Positions 24,272 to 37,800 of a stretch of 64,000 nt of DNA are shown here, piece after piece. Each line of letters opens with the position of its first letter. Position 1 is the stretch's first letter. This DNA comes from Limnoperna fortunei (Eukaryota; Mollusca; Bivalvia; Mytilida; Modiolidae). The notes beneath the pieces were generated by a model. The model saw only the letters and a program-made list of their open reading frames with translations. It ran no database searches and had not been told where the DNA came from. The stretch is from NCBI GenBank assembly GCA_944474755.1, contig OX104124.1:23720452-23784451 (forward strand). Reading direction: 5' to 3'. A program made the position numbers and the translations under genes.

Positions 24272-25790
24272 TATTTAACAGTGTATAGTGAGAGTACATC
24301 TAAATATCTGTAAGCGAATTTTATGTGTGAAAGCAAGCACCACAAATGTTATGGTGGATTACTAATTATGTAGATGTATAGAAAACTACGTCTGTTTATA
24401 TACTGGTTCAAGTTTATAAATACCGTGGAGAATTGTATAATGCGCAGTTATTATGACTATTTGTAGGAAGAAGCTGAAAATCATAAATAATGATAAAACA
24501 AATTGGGTGTGTAATAGAAATATGTGATCTAGGGCTTAATGATGTTTGATTAGCTGATAGTCCGAGAATCCTCTGCCGTCCAACGCTTTTTTTTTATTTT
24601 GCGTGGGTTCTCGGACTAATTAGCTGAGTGCAATTCACGGTGTATTTTTTCCTGCAATTAGGTATTGAGAGTTTTTTTTAAATTGCAAAATATTAATTGG
24701 ATGCTTTCTTGAAGGGTCGAGCAAATGTAGTCTTAAGTATTTAGTGGCAACCTTTTTCTTTACAACCATATTAAACTAAACCTTTTTACTGCTGTGATGC
24801 ACAAATATACACGTGTTTGCCAATATTGTCAAAATGATATTGAAGACGAATTTGAAGTCTATTTGTCCTTTGTGTAAGAATTTTCGTTGTCAATTAATAA
24901 AACCATTTTATTGGGAAAACCATATGTGTGTAAACTTGTCCAGTTTCTTACTAATAGTATCAGGGAAATGTGTAACCTCATTCTATCACTTCTATCTGCT
25001 TTTCAATCTGCTTTTAGAGGGCTTGTTAAAACATTTAAAGTATCGTAATTTTACTTCAAAATTGTTAGTTAGTACTAACTTGCGAAAATTTTTGCGTCTG
25101 AAAAACTGAGACAATTTATCATGACCGTGATAGCGTTGGAATCTAGATGCTTCTACTTTAAAATTTCCTCCTCGTTGGTGCATAATTTACTCCTAAACCA
25201 TAACTTGACCAAGTTTAAAATCTATATTTTTATCGACTTCTTGGAGTTTTTAAAACAGTTTTATTTATTCAAACACAGTGCATTGGTTTAAATTAAATAG
25301 ACCAATACAGTATTTATATTTCTTTCCAAATATATATATACAATTTAAAAAAAACTTTTCAGTAAAATCTTTATTCTTTTATTGACTCAAACTGAAAAAA
25401 AATAACTAAAACTATCTAAGCTTCACATGTGAGGACACGTTGTGAAATTCAGTACGGGATAGGCATATTTATTTTTCGTTTTTCTTAAAGTCTAAGGAAC
25501 CGGAAATATAAAAGTAACACATGCGCATCCTATCAAATAATTCGGAAAAATATTGAAAGGAAAAAACATTACCCTGAGATAGAAACAACCATGATCTGTG
25601 TTTATATACCGATGAAAACATATGTTTTCCTAACCCCATGACACCTATACCATCTTCTGTAGCATCTCTCTGTTCACGATACGTATTGTCACTACGATGC
25701 GCTGTCTGGACTGTCATCCGACCCCCTCTTCATGTTGTTACGGTTCTTATTAAATAATGTGTAACATTTGACCAGTTATTCTTTTCTAAA
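24272..25790. other. Intergenic / upstream region of CAMSAP
   Basis: AT-rich DNA leading to the CAMSAP start codon. It includes a short foldback (24558-24618, arms TAGTCCGAGAA / TTCTCGGACTA). I see no TATA box or initiator strong enough to call. The last few hundred bases should contain the CAMSAP 5' UTR and promoter. The open frames here are short and unrecognisable. Confidence 0.55.
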
Positions 25791-25850
25791 ATGGACGATT
25801 CAGATGATGTGATCGAAATTGTTCCTATGGACGAGTATGACTCGCAGAAG
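25791..25850 (+). CDS. CAMSAP: CAMSAP exon 1 (start codon)
   Basis: ATG at 25791 begins MDDSDDVIEIVPMDEYDSQK, exactly 20 codons before a GTGAGG donor. The start is chosen because IVP-DEYDS is the conserved beginning of the family and no in-frame upstream extension looks conserved. The stretch just upstream (CTTTTCTAAA) should be 5' UTR. Confidence 0.93.
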
Positions 25851-28800
25851 GTGAGGGAAATTTTGTTTAATTTTTTTAAAAATGCATGTATGTTTCACCT
25901 GGCTGGGTCAGGGACTCGCTTAGCCTTAAGCCTTTATAGTAGTTTAATAAACTTTTAGTTTAGAATAGTAAAGACGAATTCCCAGTCATAAACGAGATCA
26001 AACTAGAACACACATTTGACACTAGATGTGGAACAGTAGCTCTTTAGGTCCTTTAGATATTTTTATTTGGCAGGCAATAGATCTATAGAGCTATGGATTT
26101 TCCCAATGTAAAAACTTGTGACTCTGCGACAGGATTTTTGTTGCATCTTTTCTGACAAATGAGCTTAATCAAACATTTTTTGTTTCTTGATAATTTTTCC
26201 TACACTGTACCTCTTTAATGCATGATGACGTTTATCCTAATATGAAACAGGCACTACCTGAAAAGCTCGCGAAGAAAGACCACTGTCAAAAAATTTGTTG
26301 TCCTGCAGACGATATGTCTAAGTTCAAGGGTCACTACTGTACCGAAATCTCGTGAGAGAAAGCAATATTTATTTAAAACAGAGAGGAAGAGATCTTTCAT
26401 AAGTTGGTTATTTTTTATTGAGAAAATAAAAGCATCAACAATAAGTAAAGATTTGATTTTATAGCCGTTTGTAAAAAAAAAGCGAAAATACAGGGTCTTG
26501 TAACGAAAAAAATTGTTCATTTCAAAAAGTGTAATATGAGATCTACAAAAGGATTATAAACTCGACCAAACACGGTAAGTTTTCCATTTTGTCAGGCAAA
26601 CACCCATCGGAAAGACACAGTAAAGTTTACAGTATAGTTTCTTATTTACCCACTTAATTGTATTTTTATGACCGCAAGTTTTTCCGCCCATGTTATAGTG
26701 GGTGAAATATGGCTAGAAAACGGAATAAAATTTGTGGCAAACCAAGTGAGAGAAAGTGTCCAACACAAAAAAATCTATTCTGACCCCGCAAGTTTTTTTA
26801 TTTTTCGAGACACCACTGCAGCTATATCTCATATAGATACGGAAGTTGGGGCGATGTTTTGAGGACTCGATCCACTCTCGTTTAGTCGTTGTTTTAACAC
26901 TAACTTTCTTATAGCAAACAAATTTCAGTTTGTGGTACTGTGCCATGTTTTCCTGTAACTCTCCTTACATAATACTTTACAATGTTCATCAAAGTTATTT
27001 CTTTTTTACTTAACAGTCACACATTATCATTCGACTTTTTTTTATATTTTTTATTTCTTTTTTTTTTATTTCTTTATGGCAATAGACTTTTTTATTAGAT
27101 GATTAATTTTTTTTCCTGCGAAAGGCGAAAAAAACATTCCATTCAAACTTTTTGAAGACCTTAAATGAAAGTACCACAGACATCAGACAAAAAAATAAGG
27201 AATTTGTAAAATTTTGTATTGTTTCCAAATAGCTGAAAATGGTTTGTAAACCTAAATATAAACAAACTGATGGCTCGATTAAGCAATTAACTGTGAAATC
27301 ACTGTGACTCCATTAGAAACAGTAGAGCAACAGGGTAGTAAACTGTCTTGTCACTTTTCAATTCCACCATGAGGGATTGAGAAATCAAAGATTTGCTGGG
27401 AATGTGCAATAGGCAAGTTATATTTAGTAAAAAATGAGCTGTGGACATTTGCCAATACATACAAACACAAATACATTGTACATTAAACTTGCTTTGTTTT
27501 GTAGGCTAAACTGCGGGCCTCTCTGTCCTGGATTTTGACTAAGTGCTACAAAAATGAAATTCCAGCAGAGTTCACAGAACCTTTCTATCAGACTTCTGAT
27601 GTAAGTAAATGATCCGCAGTGAACAATTTAACATGCTTTTTATGAAAGAACATGCACTACAGCACAGGAACAACATATTAGTCACCAGAGTACACACAAT
27701 TTCTGGTTGGCAGTTTTAAATTGTGTTTTAATTGGCCCCATGATAAATGGATCAAATGCTGGGTTTAATTTAGGATTTTTAAGCCATTAGTCACCTTTGC
27801 CTTCAAGTAAAATGAAACAAATTTTCATGTTTTCTTTATAATCATATATACAATGGTACATAATACAGTGTGCATGTCGTAAAAATAGTTTGTATATTTA
27901 TATTTCACCACATTTATATTATTTAAGAAATGTTTGTCAATAAAATTGTTAACAGTCACTATATCTGAATAAGAAACATTTATGCATGAAGCTACTCTTT
28001 TTTTTTATAAATATATTTGTTACAGTGAATTTAGTCCTTCTCATTAAATAAACCACTGATCTGTGACCATGAAATTTTTAAACTTTGTTTTAATAGAAAA
28101 AAAGACATCTGGTTTCTCCTTGAATTTAAAAATCCCCCCCAAACCCCTGCCATATGACCTCTTTTTATAATACTGAAAGGGCAGATTGATCTCTGTAAAT
28201 ATATTTTAACATTTCAGATAAATGATATTTTTTCAGGGATTCTTACATGTAAAACCAAGATTAGCCAGTATGATGGTGAGCAGCGAGTTGTATTGTCAAG
28301 CCTGCAGAAACATGTTTGGTGATGCACATTCACAGTTTCAAGGTAGATATATAATTATATAAGAAAGTAATTGTTAATTTACAGATGCTGGTAGTTAATC
28401 ATTAACTTAATGGTAGTAGTTCAAAATAAAATGGTACTGATTACCATAAATTGTAAATATATATGAGCAATGGATAAACTGCCTGAATGAAGTAATAGTG
28501 TTGGTTTCAGTTACTGTGGCAACTGTCAAGTTTATAATTGCTTATACATGTATTTTCAACAAACACTCTTTGTTCTAATTTTTAGCATGTGAGCTTTTGT
28601 CATCATTTGGTGTCAGTCGACTGTCATGTATCTATCTGTGATAGACTTAAAAAAAAAATTCTTCTTCTCTGAAACAATCATCCTTAGGATACCTAGTTGC
28701 AAATGTGTTTCCAGGGTGTCAATCAATAGACAGGTGGCAGCTATTACTAAAAATAGAACATAGGGGTCAACACATCAATATATTCAAAAATTATAAAAGC

Positions 28801-31800
28801 TTAAGAAGAAAAATAAACCTTGCCTCAAATTGATTAGCTACAATAATGTAGCTCCTTTTTAAAAAAAAAATCTTGGATGGAGCTACAAATTGTTCAGCAC
28901 ATTAAGCTCTACACATTTCTTTATCAGCCCAAAGTTGTGTAATGATTTCCCTTAAATTATAATTTTTGAAAAAAATTTCAGTTTCATAACTTTACCCTGA
29001 AATTCATAATCTATAAGGTCCTGCAGATCGAAATGGTAAATCAGTTTATTCAATAATATATAAAACATTTTGTATAAAAATAATGTGACTGAAAAATTTG
29101 AATAAAAAAGGATATTCACTAAAAAATAAAATGGTAATTCACCGCGGGAAAATGCATGCGATTGTTATTTATAGAATCCCGGTTATTCCCTTTTTTAAAT
29201 AACAATCGCATGCATTTTCCCGCGGTGAATAACCATTTTATTTTTAGTGAATATCCTTTTTTATTAAATAAAACAATAACTGTCTTTTGATGAGGTAAAT
29301 GTGTGGAGTTATTGACTTTTGAAAAAACTGTTATTCACCGAGCCCAGCGGGCGAGGTGAATAACAAAGAGTTATTGTTATAATATTGCTAAAATGATCAG
29401 CAAGACATTGTATACAAATCACATACAGTACAGTCAACGTGAAATTTTCCCTGCATTTGCAAATGAGTGGAAAATGCGTGGTAATTTTTAGGTTTGATGC
29501 ATTTGCGTGGAAACACGCAAACTGGATTCTGCCCATGATAATACCACGAACAATATGTCCACGCAAAATTCGTGGATGATGCAATGACCACACAAATTAA
29601 TCTATATATAAAAATTCGCTGTGTAACATAGACGATGTTTTTAAACTTGACCTGCAAACGTATTTGTTCAATCGTATTTACGTTATATACAATGTGTATA
29701 TTTCTTTTCCAGGCACAACAGAATTGTTACTTGTCATACATTATAATAAAAATATGTATATATTCTTTCTTTCTTTAATCTATCTTTCTTCCTTTAGTTA
29801 TTCATGTATGTTGGTAAAATAAACATGGTGTCCGTAAATTTTCTTTTTTTTAAATATACGGTATGTTAATTTTCAAGGCTCCATAAATGCTACTTACTTT
29901 AAGTAAATTTACTTTAAGTAATAAGTAAAAACGAAAATTTTTAGATACTTTGTATGAAACAAACTACCAAAAACTTATATACCTACAAACGGCGATTGTT
30001 AAGTTTCAAATATTGCTCAATTGTAAGAAATATTTCAAATATCCCAACCATATGTTATATCTTTTGTGCTTGTCTTTATCATTTTAGACAAGCTGGTAAA
30101 ATTACATTTAAATATTAACGGAAATCCTTCCAATTGAGTTGCACCTTATAACTAAGTACGCTTATTGTGATTTATTAAAGATTTATAATCATTCAAGGTT
30201 TGCAATCCCACTCTTATGTACTACTCTCCAGCATTCAACACCTTACGGCAGGAGACAACTTTGTTTAATTGCCATATTGCATTATACGCAGGTTTCAATT
30301 AACAAATCTACTTCCAACACTTCCCGAGTCATCGTACATAAATGTTTTGCATTTATTTACATACGTGCACCTGTGTTAAATGTATATGATATTTTTGTTG
30401 ATATGCTACATATGTAGCTATGAGATACAGTTGAACCTACGTATTCAACACTATTTATAATTTTCAGATCTTATTTGTTTCTCCGCCCATGATGAACAGT
30501 CTTCACCATAGACTACTTCTTCTGCCTCTTTGGTGCAAATATTTAACAATTTCCGTTTTCATTTACTATTTGAATGTGCGTTTTTTGTTTATTTTTATTT
30601 ATTTATTATATTATATATTTTTTTGGCACGGGGGAGGGAAATACACCTGCTGCGAAAGCAGACGTTGCCTTCCATTACACAAATGCTCAATAGAATTTGG
30701 CTGAAATATACAAGAAACTGCAGTATTAAAAATGAGGAGCATTCACATAATATTTTTACAATGTACTGTCGATGCCAAATTTTCAACTTCAATGATCTTT
30801 CATAATAATTGGGACAGTACACCTAACCACGTGTTGACTTGATCAATTCCGAAGGCAGTGAATTTACCTGTACCAAGAATTTGCTAAATAAACAATACTC
30901 CATTCCGAAATAATATAAGGAATCATTCAATTAAATATATTGTAATACATCCACAGTTTCTGTATATTTCTTGAAAATTCATAGAGAAAATGTCAGTCAA
31001 GAAATGAATACACACGTTTAAAATAAATGTACGAATCCTCATTCGTATTAATAAAAATAATTTTTACTATAATTACTCTTTATAATAATAAAGATATAAA
31101 CAAGATTTTTTGATCCATGACAGAATTGCAAAACTTCATTCAGAGGTAGCAACGATCGTTAGAAAACCGTATTAAAAACGGTACGACAGTTGTATTTGAT
31201 TATTTACTGTCCCATTCGTGGGTTGTATATTTTTTTATAATATCCATAATTATCTGTTTTTCAAAATTCGAGTCTGAATTCGAAATATTTCCTTTAATCG
31301 TGAAGTGATATACAAATCTATGGACGTTGATTTTTTTATAAGTGAATGTTTTTTTCAGTAATAAATGTCGATTTATTCGCAAAATGACATTACTTGTAAA
31401 CTTTTTCTTGGAGATATTGTCACACATAATACGATGAACCAAACAAACTTAACAGTTTAATTGATATCGTGAAAGTTTATGAATGTTCCAAAACTAGAAA
31501 CACAAAAACCGCGTATGCTTCATCATTATAAAATGCGTATCATAAGACAATGTTCATTTTTTCTAACTGACAAACAACGTGATAGCTATTTAAAGCGGCT
31601 CATATGATTAAGCAACATACACAAGTATAAATAAATGCAGGATTTTCTTCCGTTTTTATGGTTAATAAATCCCAAACGTTCTTTTTCTCTACACACTTAA
31701 TCATTTATTGAAAAATATGTGTTTCTTTTATGATACGGGTATTGAAAATTTAAAAAAAAACACGTTAATTCTTTTGGCAAAAACGGCACTGCAGGCGATG

Positions 31801-34800
31801 CTTTTCAGTATTTGTTTTAATTGAATAAATTTATCTGCCGGTTTAATCGTATCATGATATGAAAATTTACGTCAACGAAAAGTATCCTTAATATATTATT
31901 TGTACAAAAGAAGATAATGTAACATATACTTGTATAAACAATGTCTTAGATTCAAATTCTTACTGAATAGCGTTAATGTATACCGATAACATGTATAAAT
32001 CACGCCCACTCAAAATTTTTCGTGTTTTGGCAAGGCATCCACAAATCCCGTGGAAAGTTAAAAAACTCAATATTTTTCCACGCAAATTTGCATGGGTTAA
32101 AAAATTAGTGATTCGTGGGCATAATTTGAGTGGATTTTGCGTGATTACCACGCGTGGGCTATGGAAAATCACAGCATTCCGTTGACTGTACTGTAGTTGG
32201 TACTATTAGTCCAATATTATTACCATATAACAACAATTTTACACAAAACTACAAAATGTACTAGTTTTTGCATTAACAGTTAACACTGTTATACCTAATG
32301 TAAAACAAAATAGCAAAAATAAATCAGAAAATTTTCTGATGTTTTTGCCCAGTAACCTAAATGCTGAGCAATTTACTAGTATACAGGCTCCTGGGAGCCT
32401 AGAGTTTTTCTTGCATACAGAACCATATATAATCTTTTCAATATTTGGCTCAATTAACTGTGGTATAGATGAACTGCAAGCTTCAATACATGTATCAAGA
32501 ACTGGAATAAAAAAGGAATTATTTTGGAAAAAATATACAGTGATATAAAAAACAATACTAGGAATACTGGTTGTGAGGATGTGGATGATCTCAAGAATGA
32601 GTTGTGTACATTCAGGTGTATTTTCTGTGGATGATCTCAAGAATGTGTTGTGTACATTCAGGTGTATTTTCTGTGGATGATCTCAAGAATGAGTTGTGTA
32701 CATTCAGGTGTATTTTCTGTGGATGATCTCAAGAATGAGTTGTGTACATTCAGGTGTATTTTCTGTGGATGATCTCAAGAATGAGTTGTGTACATTCAGG
32801 TGTATTTTCTGTGGATGATCTCAACAATGAGTTGTGTACATTCAGGTGTATTTTCTGTGGATGATCTCAAGAATGAGTTGTGTACATTTAGGTGTATTTT
32901 CTGTGGATGATCTCAAGAATGAGTTGTGTACATTCAGGTGTATTTCATGTGGATGATCTCAATGAGTTGTGTACATTCAGGTGTATTTTCTGTGGATGAT
33001 CTCAAGAATGAGTTGTGTACATTCAGGTGTATTTTCTGTGGATGATCTCAACAATGAGTTGTGTACATTCAGGTGTATTTTCTGTGGATGATCTCAAGAA
33101 TGAGTTGTGTACATTCAGGTGTATTTTCTGTGGATGATCTCAATGAGTTGTGTACATTCAGGTGTATTTCCTTGTTAAGTGCTGGATGGTTAAACTATTT
33201 GTAATTATTTATTATTTTAAGGTCATTGGAGTATCATCCAGGTATTATGCAGGAAGGGTATTTATATAGTAGAACCCGATGATACAGAAGTTACAGAAAC
33301 TATTCTGATGAAAAATGCTCCATTTCGACAGGTAAGAAAAAGCATTGTCCTACTGGTAAACGATTGATGGTGTATAATATACAATAGTTACTAGTAGCTG
33401 GATGCCTATTACAGCACCACTATCAAATGTAGACATATACCATATTTGTACATGGTCAGAAAGTACATACAAACTTTCAGGAACAGAGCAAAAAAACCTG
33501 GTTTGTCCTGTGTTGTAGCTGAGTAAAAAGTAAAAATTATTCTTTATTTGACATAATACAAGATCGTAATAAAAGATTCCAGGGTGGTGCAGCATTGGAA
33601 TGTACTGTATGTAATTTAGTATGACTGGAAAACAATTGTACAGTAATCATAAGTGAATTTCATTCTTAAATTTTCTATGAAAATAATATGAATCTACTAG
33701 GCCAGCATGAACCAAACTTGACAGGCCTACTCACCCCATTTCAAAACTAAATATGATAGCCATGGCTTAAAAAATGTTTTTTTAATTTTAATTTAAATAA
33801 CAACATTTTTAGATCTGTGGACTCTAATTTGAAATGCATCTGGACAAAAACAAATAAATGTTTCTTTAATGAAAAAATGTACATGTATTTATTGTTTGTT
33901 TGTTTGAATAGTGTTTAATGCCACTTTCAGCAATTTTTTTAAGTGATGTCATTGCCGAATTTTTTTATTGGGGGAGGAATTAAGCCGTCGTACCCATAAA
34001 AAATCTCCTGACCTGTGGTATGAAAACTGGCAATCTTTGTAAATTAAGATTGGAGTCCCACGCCCCTTGCCTGCATTGAGACTCGACCCGCAAATTCAGT
34101 GATGACAGATCTAGACCACATGATCAATACTAGACGAACTATCTTAACTACTCCGGTATTTAAGCCAAAAACCAACAACATTTAACATGTATAGTTTTAA
34201 AATATCAAAAACTTGAAATTGATTAAACAATTCCTAATTATTCAGTTCATATGATTGTTATATTTATAGAATAAGATCCTCAAGAATATTGTTAAAAACA
34301 CTAATTTGTTATTTTTAGAATGCACATTTGGCATTAATAGATGGCTTGATGACAGCTTACATCAGAGAAACAGTCAGTGTAGAAAAAGTGGCACAGGCAG
34401 TGAGGTTAGTAGAAAGATCAAAGGTAGCAGAGGCAGTAAGGTAAGTAGAAAGATCAAAGGTAGCAGAGGCAGTAAGGTAAGTAGAAAGATCAAAGGTAGC
34501 AGAGGCAGTAAGGTAAGTAGAAAGATCAATGGTAGCAGAGGCAGTAAGGTAAGTAGAAAGATCAAAGGTAGCAGAGGCAGTAAGGTAAGTAGAAAGATCA
34601 AAGGTAGCAGAGGCAGTAAGGTAAGTGAAAAGATCAAAGGTAGCAGAGGCAGTAAGGTAAGTAGAAAGATCAAAGGTAGCAGAGGCAGTAAGGTAAGTAG
34701 AAAGATCAATGGTAGCAGAGGCAGTAAGGTAAGTAGAAAGATCAATGGTAGCAGAGGCAGTAAGGTAAGTAGAAAGATCAATGGTAGCAGAGGCAGTAAG

Positions 34801-37800
34801 TTAAGATTTTAGTAAAAAGATCAAAGAAGGAGACAGTTAGTTAGGCCAAACAGTGGCTAAATATTAAAATTTTGATCTAAGAAATTGGCCATTTTGTAAG
34901 GTAACTTTTTAGTCTAAAAGAAAATTTGTAATAGAACTTTTATCTGCTTTGTTTATTAGACATTGTTTTTAACTTTTTCCCTCTTTATTTTACTGTTCTT
35001 GTTTCTTTATTTTGAAGTATTTTCTCCACTGGCACAGCCACTTGCATTCTTTTTTTTAAGCAATTTTCACATTCTTGTCATGTTATAGCTACAGGGATTT
35101 TGTTTTTCTTGGGATATTATATGTCAGTGCTGGCAAACAAAAATTTCAGTTAACAATACATTCTCCTAGTTGCTGAAGGAAAATTGAAAATAAACACAAT
35201 ATTATATTTTCTCAAAAGGGAAGTTTTTTTTCAAACATCAAAAATTGGTGCTCTGCTAATAGAAACTGATAAAATTATCAAAACTTGTCATACTGTGATG
35301 ACTCTTCTGTGATGCTTGCTATTTGTATATATAGTTATATCTTTGTAACATCAAAATTTAAATTATAATTATTTTTCAGGAGATTTGCAGTGTTTAATGC
35401 CTCTAGTGAGCTGCCAACAGATTCAGAAGATGCAGTGGTTTTCTGGATAAATAAAGTATGTAGCACAGTCCAAAGTAAAGAACAGAAGGGGTCACAGGTG
35501 TTAGAAGGAGAGTCCAAAATGAAGGTATTGTACATTTATATGTTTTTACATAAGGCCAAACATACAATGTAACTCTAATATGACGTCCTTCAAACACTTT
35601 GAAAAAACTACTATTTATATATTCAATAAAATATGACTGTTCCAGCCATTTCACAAATCACACCCCCTTGTGCTCGTGCAGTTTTTTGCTTGTCTCTTTT
35701 TTTATTATTCCATATTGTACCTTGGTATTACGAAGATCCGATAGAAAAAATGTTTCCACGATGACACGTCCATATTTTATATGATGCTTTGACTTTTGCT
35801 ACTTTGTGTTTTCAGTGGACCTTGTGCTGTTTACAGTTGTTTGTCTACTTTCGTGACTTTCAATGGTCGAACAAACAGCGAACGTTATCCCACATCCACC
35901 TCAAACAATTTTTACTGTATCAAAATGTAAACACAACTGAATTTCAAATGCTAATTGTTGAAAAAATTTTTAATTTGCACCATTTTGGATCTACAACAGA
36001 AACATAAGCTCAACAAAATGCGGTAAATAGTTTCATTTGTCACGCAAAACAGCAAAACACAGTCACATACTGATTGATGTAACAAAGCATTCAATTTTTG
36101 TCTCGCCTGCGACGAAAGTCGCTGGTGGCGAGACATATGTATGGGAATCCGACGGCGGCATAAACACTTGACATCTTGCTTCATATATTTGTAAGCCGAA
36201 GCCCTAGGTCCATCAAATTTGGTCCAGAGGTAGCTTATGATGAGTACTTGCCAGTCAGTCACCTGTCACCTGACCTTGACCTCAATTTCACGGTCCAGCG
36301 ACTACGTGAAAGTTTTTGGGTTACGACAGTTCCTCTGTTACTACCCATGGTAGGATGACAATATTTGGTGTATGGTTTGCTGATGACTAGTACATGACTG
36401 TCTGGTAGGTGTCAACTGACCTTGACCTCAATTTCACGGTCCAGCGACTACGTTAAAGTTTTTGGGTTACGACAGTTCCTCTGTTACTACGCATGGTAGG
36501 ATGACAATATTTGGTGTATAGGTTGCTGATGACTAGTACATGACTGTCTGGTAGGTGTCACCTGACCTTGACCTCAATTTCACAGTCCAGCGACTACGTT
36601 AAAGTTTTTGGGTTACGACAGTTCCTCTATAACTACGCATGGTAGGATGACAATATTTGGTGTATAGGTTGCTGATGACTAGTACATGACTGTCTGGTAG
36701 GTGTCACCTGACCTTGACCTCAATTTCACGGTCCAGCGACTACGTTAAAGTTTTTGGGTTATGACAATTCCTCTGTAACCACGCATGGTTGGATGACAAT
36801 ATTTGGTATATAGGTTGCTGATGACTAGTACTTGACTGTCTGGTAGGTGTCACCTGACCTTGACCTCAATTTCACGGTCCAGTGACTACGTTAAAGTTTT
36901 TGGGTTACGACAGTTCCTCTGTAACTACAGTGGTTCCCAAGTTGTTTTAGTATTTACTGGACATTTGGTCCAGTAATAATTGAGATATTACTGGACCGAC
37001 ACAACTATTACTGGACCAATTTTTTTTTTTCCTTTTTTGTATAAATAAAACACTTTTTCAACAATCAAATTTTATTCTCTGCCAAATTCAAACACCCTCC
37101 ACCAACTGTCCACTTCTGATAAAAAGTCATCACAATAATCATCATTGTCCTCATCTTTGCTGTAGATCACATCTAGTACTTCATCGTCACTCACACTGTC
37201 AGTTTCATGGTCACTCAGGTTGTCTGTATTTATTTTGACCCTTTAGATTTTTGTAATTTACGTTGGTATTATGGGAGATGCACAGAGAACATTTCATTAC
37301 ATTTTCTTCTTCGTTGTAAGTTAGCCATTCAAATTGTTTTCTCCATTTTTCGTTAAATTTTCGTGTCCTGCTTGCTTCATATTTTTTCCTTTTTTCTTTA
37401 AGTTCTTCCTCAGTTGGATTTAATTTCTTTTTCAATGGCTTTCCAGGTATAGCCCCCGGAACAAATTTTAACCCAAACATTGTTTAGGTATGATACCAAG
37501 GTCAATGTCGGTCAAAGTCGAAACATATTTCCGTATTATCAATTATTTTCCGTATAGCTTCAAAACGCACGATTGATAAAGATTGGGAAAAAAACCCGTG
37601 CGAAGAAAAAAGGAAACCCCGATTCAGAAAACATCTATTTGCGGAACATTAGTTTACTAAAAATAGCACGGTGTTTTCCATAAATAGTCTGGTTAATACT
37701 GCATCGCAACAAAATTGTCAATCGGACACTCGGTCCGATTCTGGGACAAGTTTTATCGCCCGAGGCCGTTTTCATCGGACTTTTGCCAATGTCCGACGAA

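Larger units (their letters stand above)
28343..33221. other. CAMSAP: Intron 3 of CAMSAP
   Basis: The intron holds a degenerate dispersed repeat (about 28640-29040, resuming at about 32280-32405), a long foldback (29104-29262), a small palindrome (29330-29364), a 2.77-kb TIR element (29426-32193) and a 46-bp array (32581-33170). The degenerate repeat text on both sides of the TIR element suggests that the newer element landed inside the old one. Confidence 0.7.

Noticed and set aside
34306..34812. 168-codon + frame (KVSRKIKGSRGS repeats) and a 135-codon Leu-rich minus frame
   Set aside because: Both are reading-frame shadows of the 36-bp donor array. The true CAMSAP frame across exon 5 is a different one.
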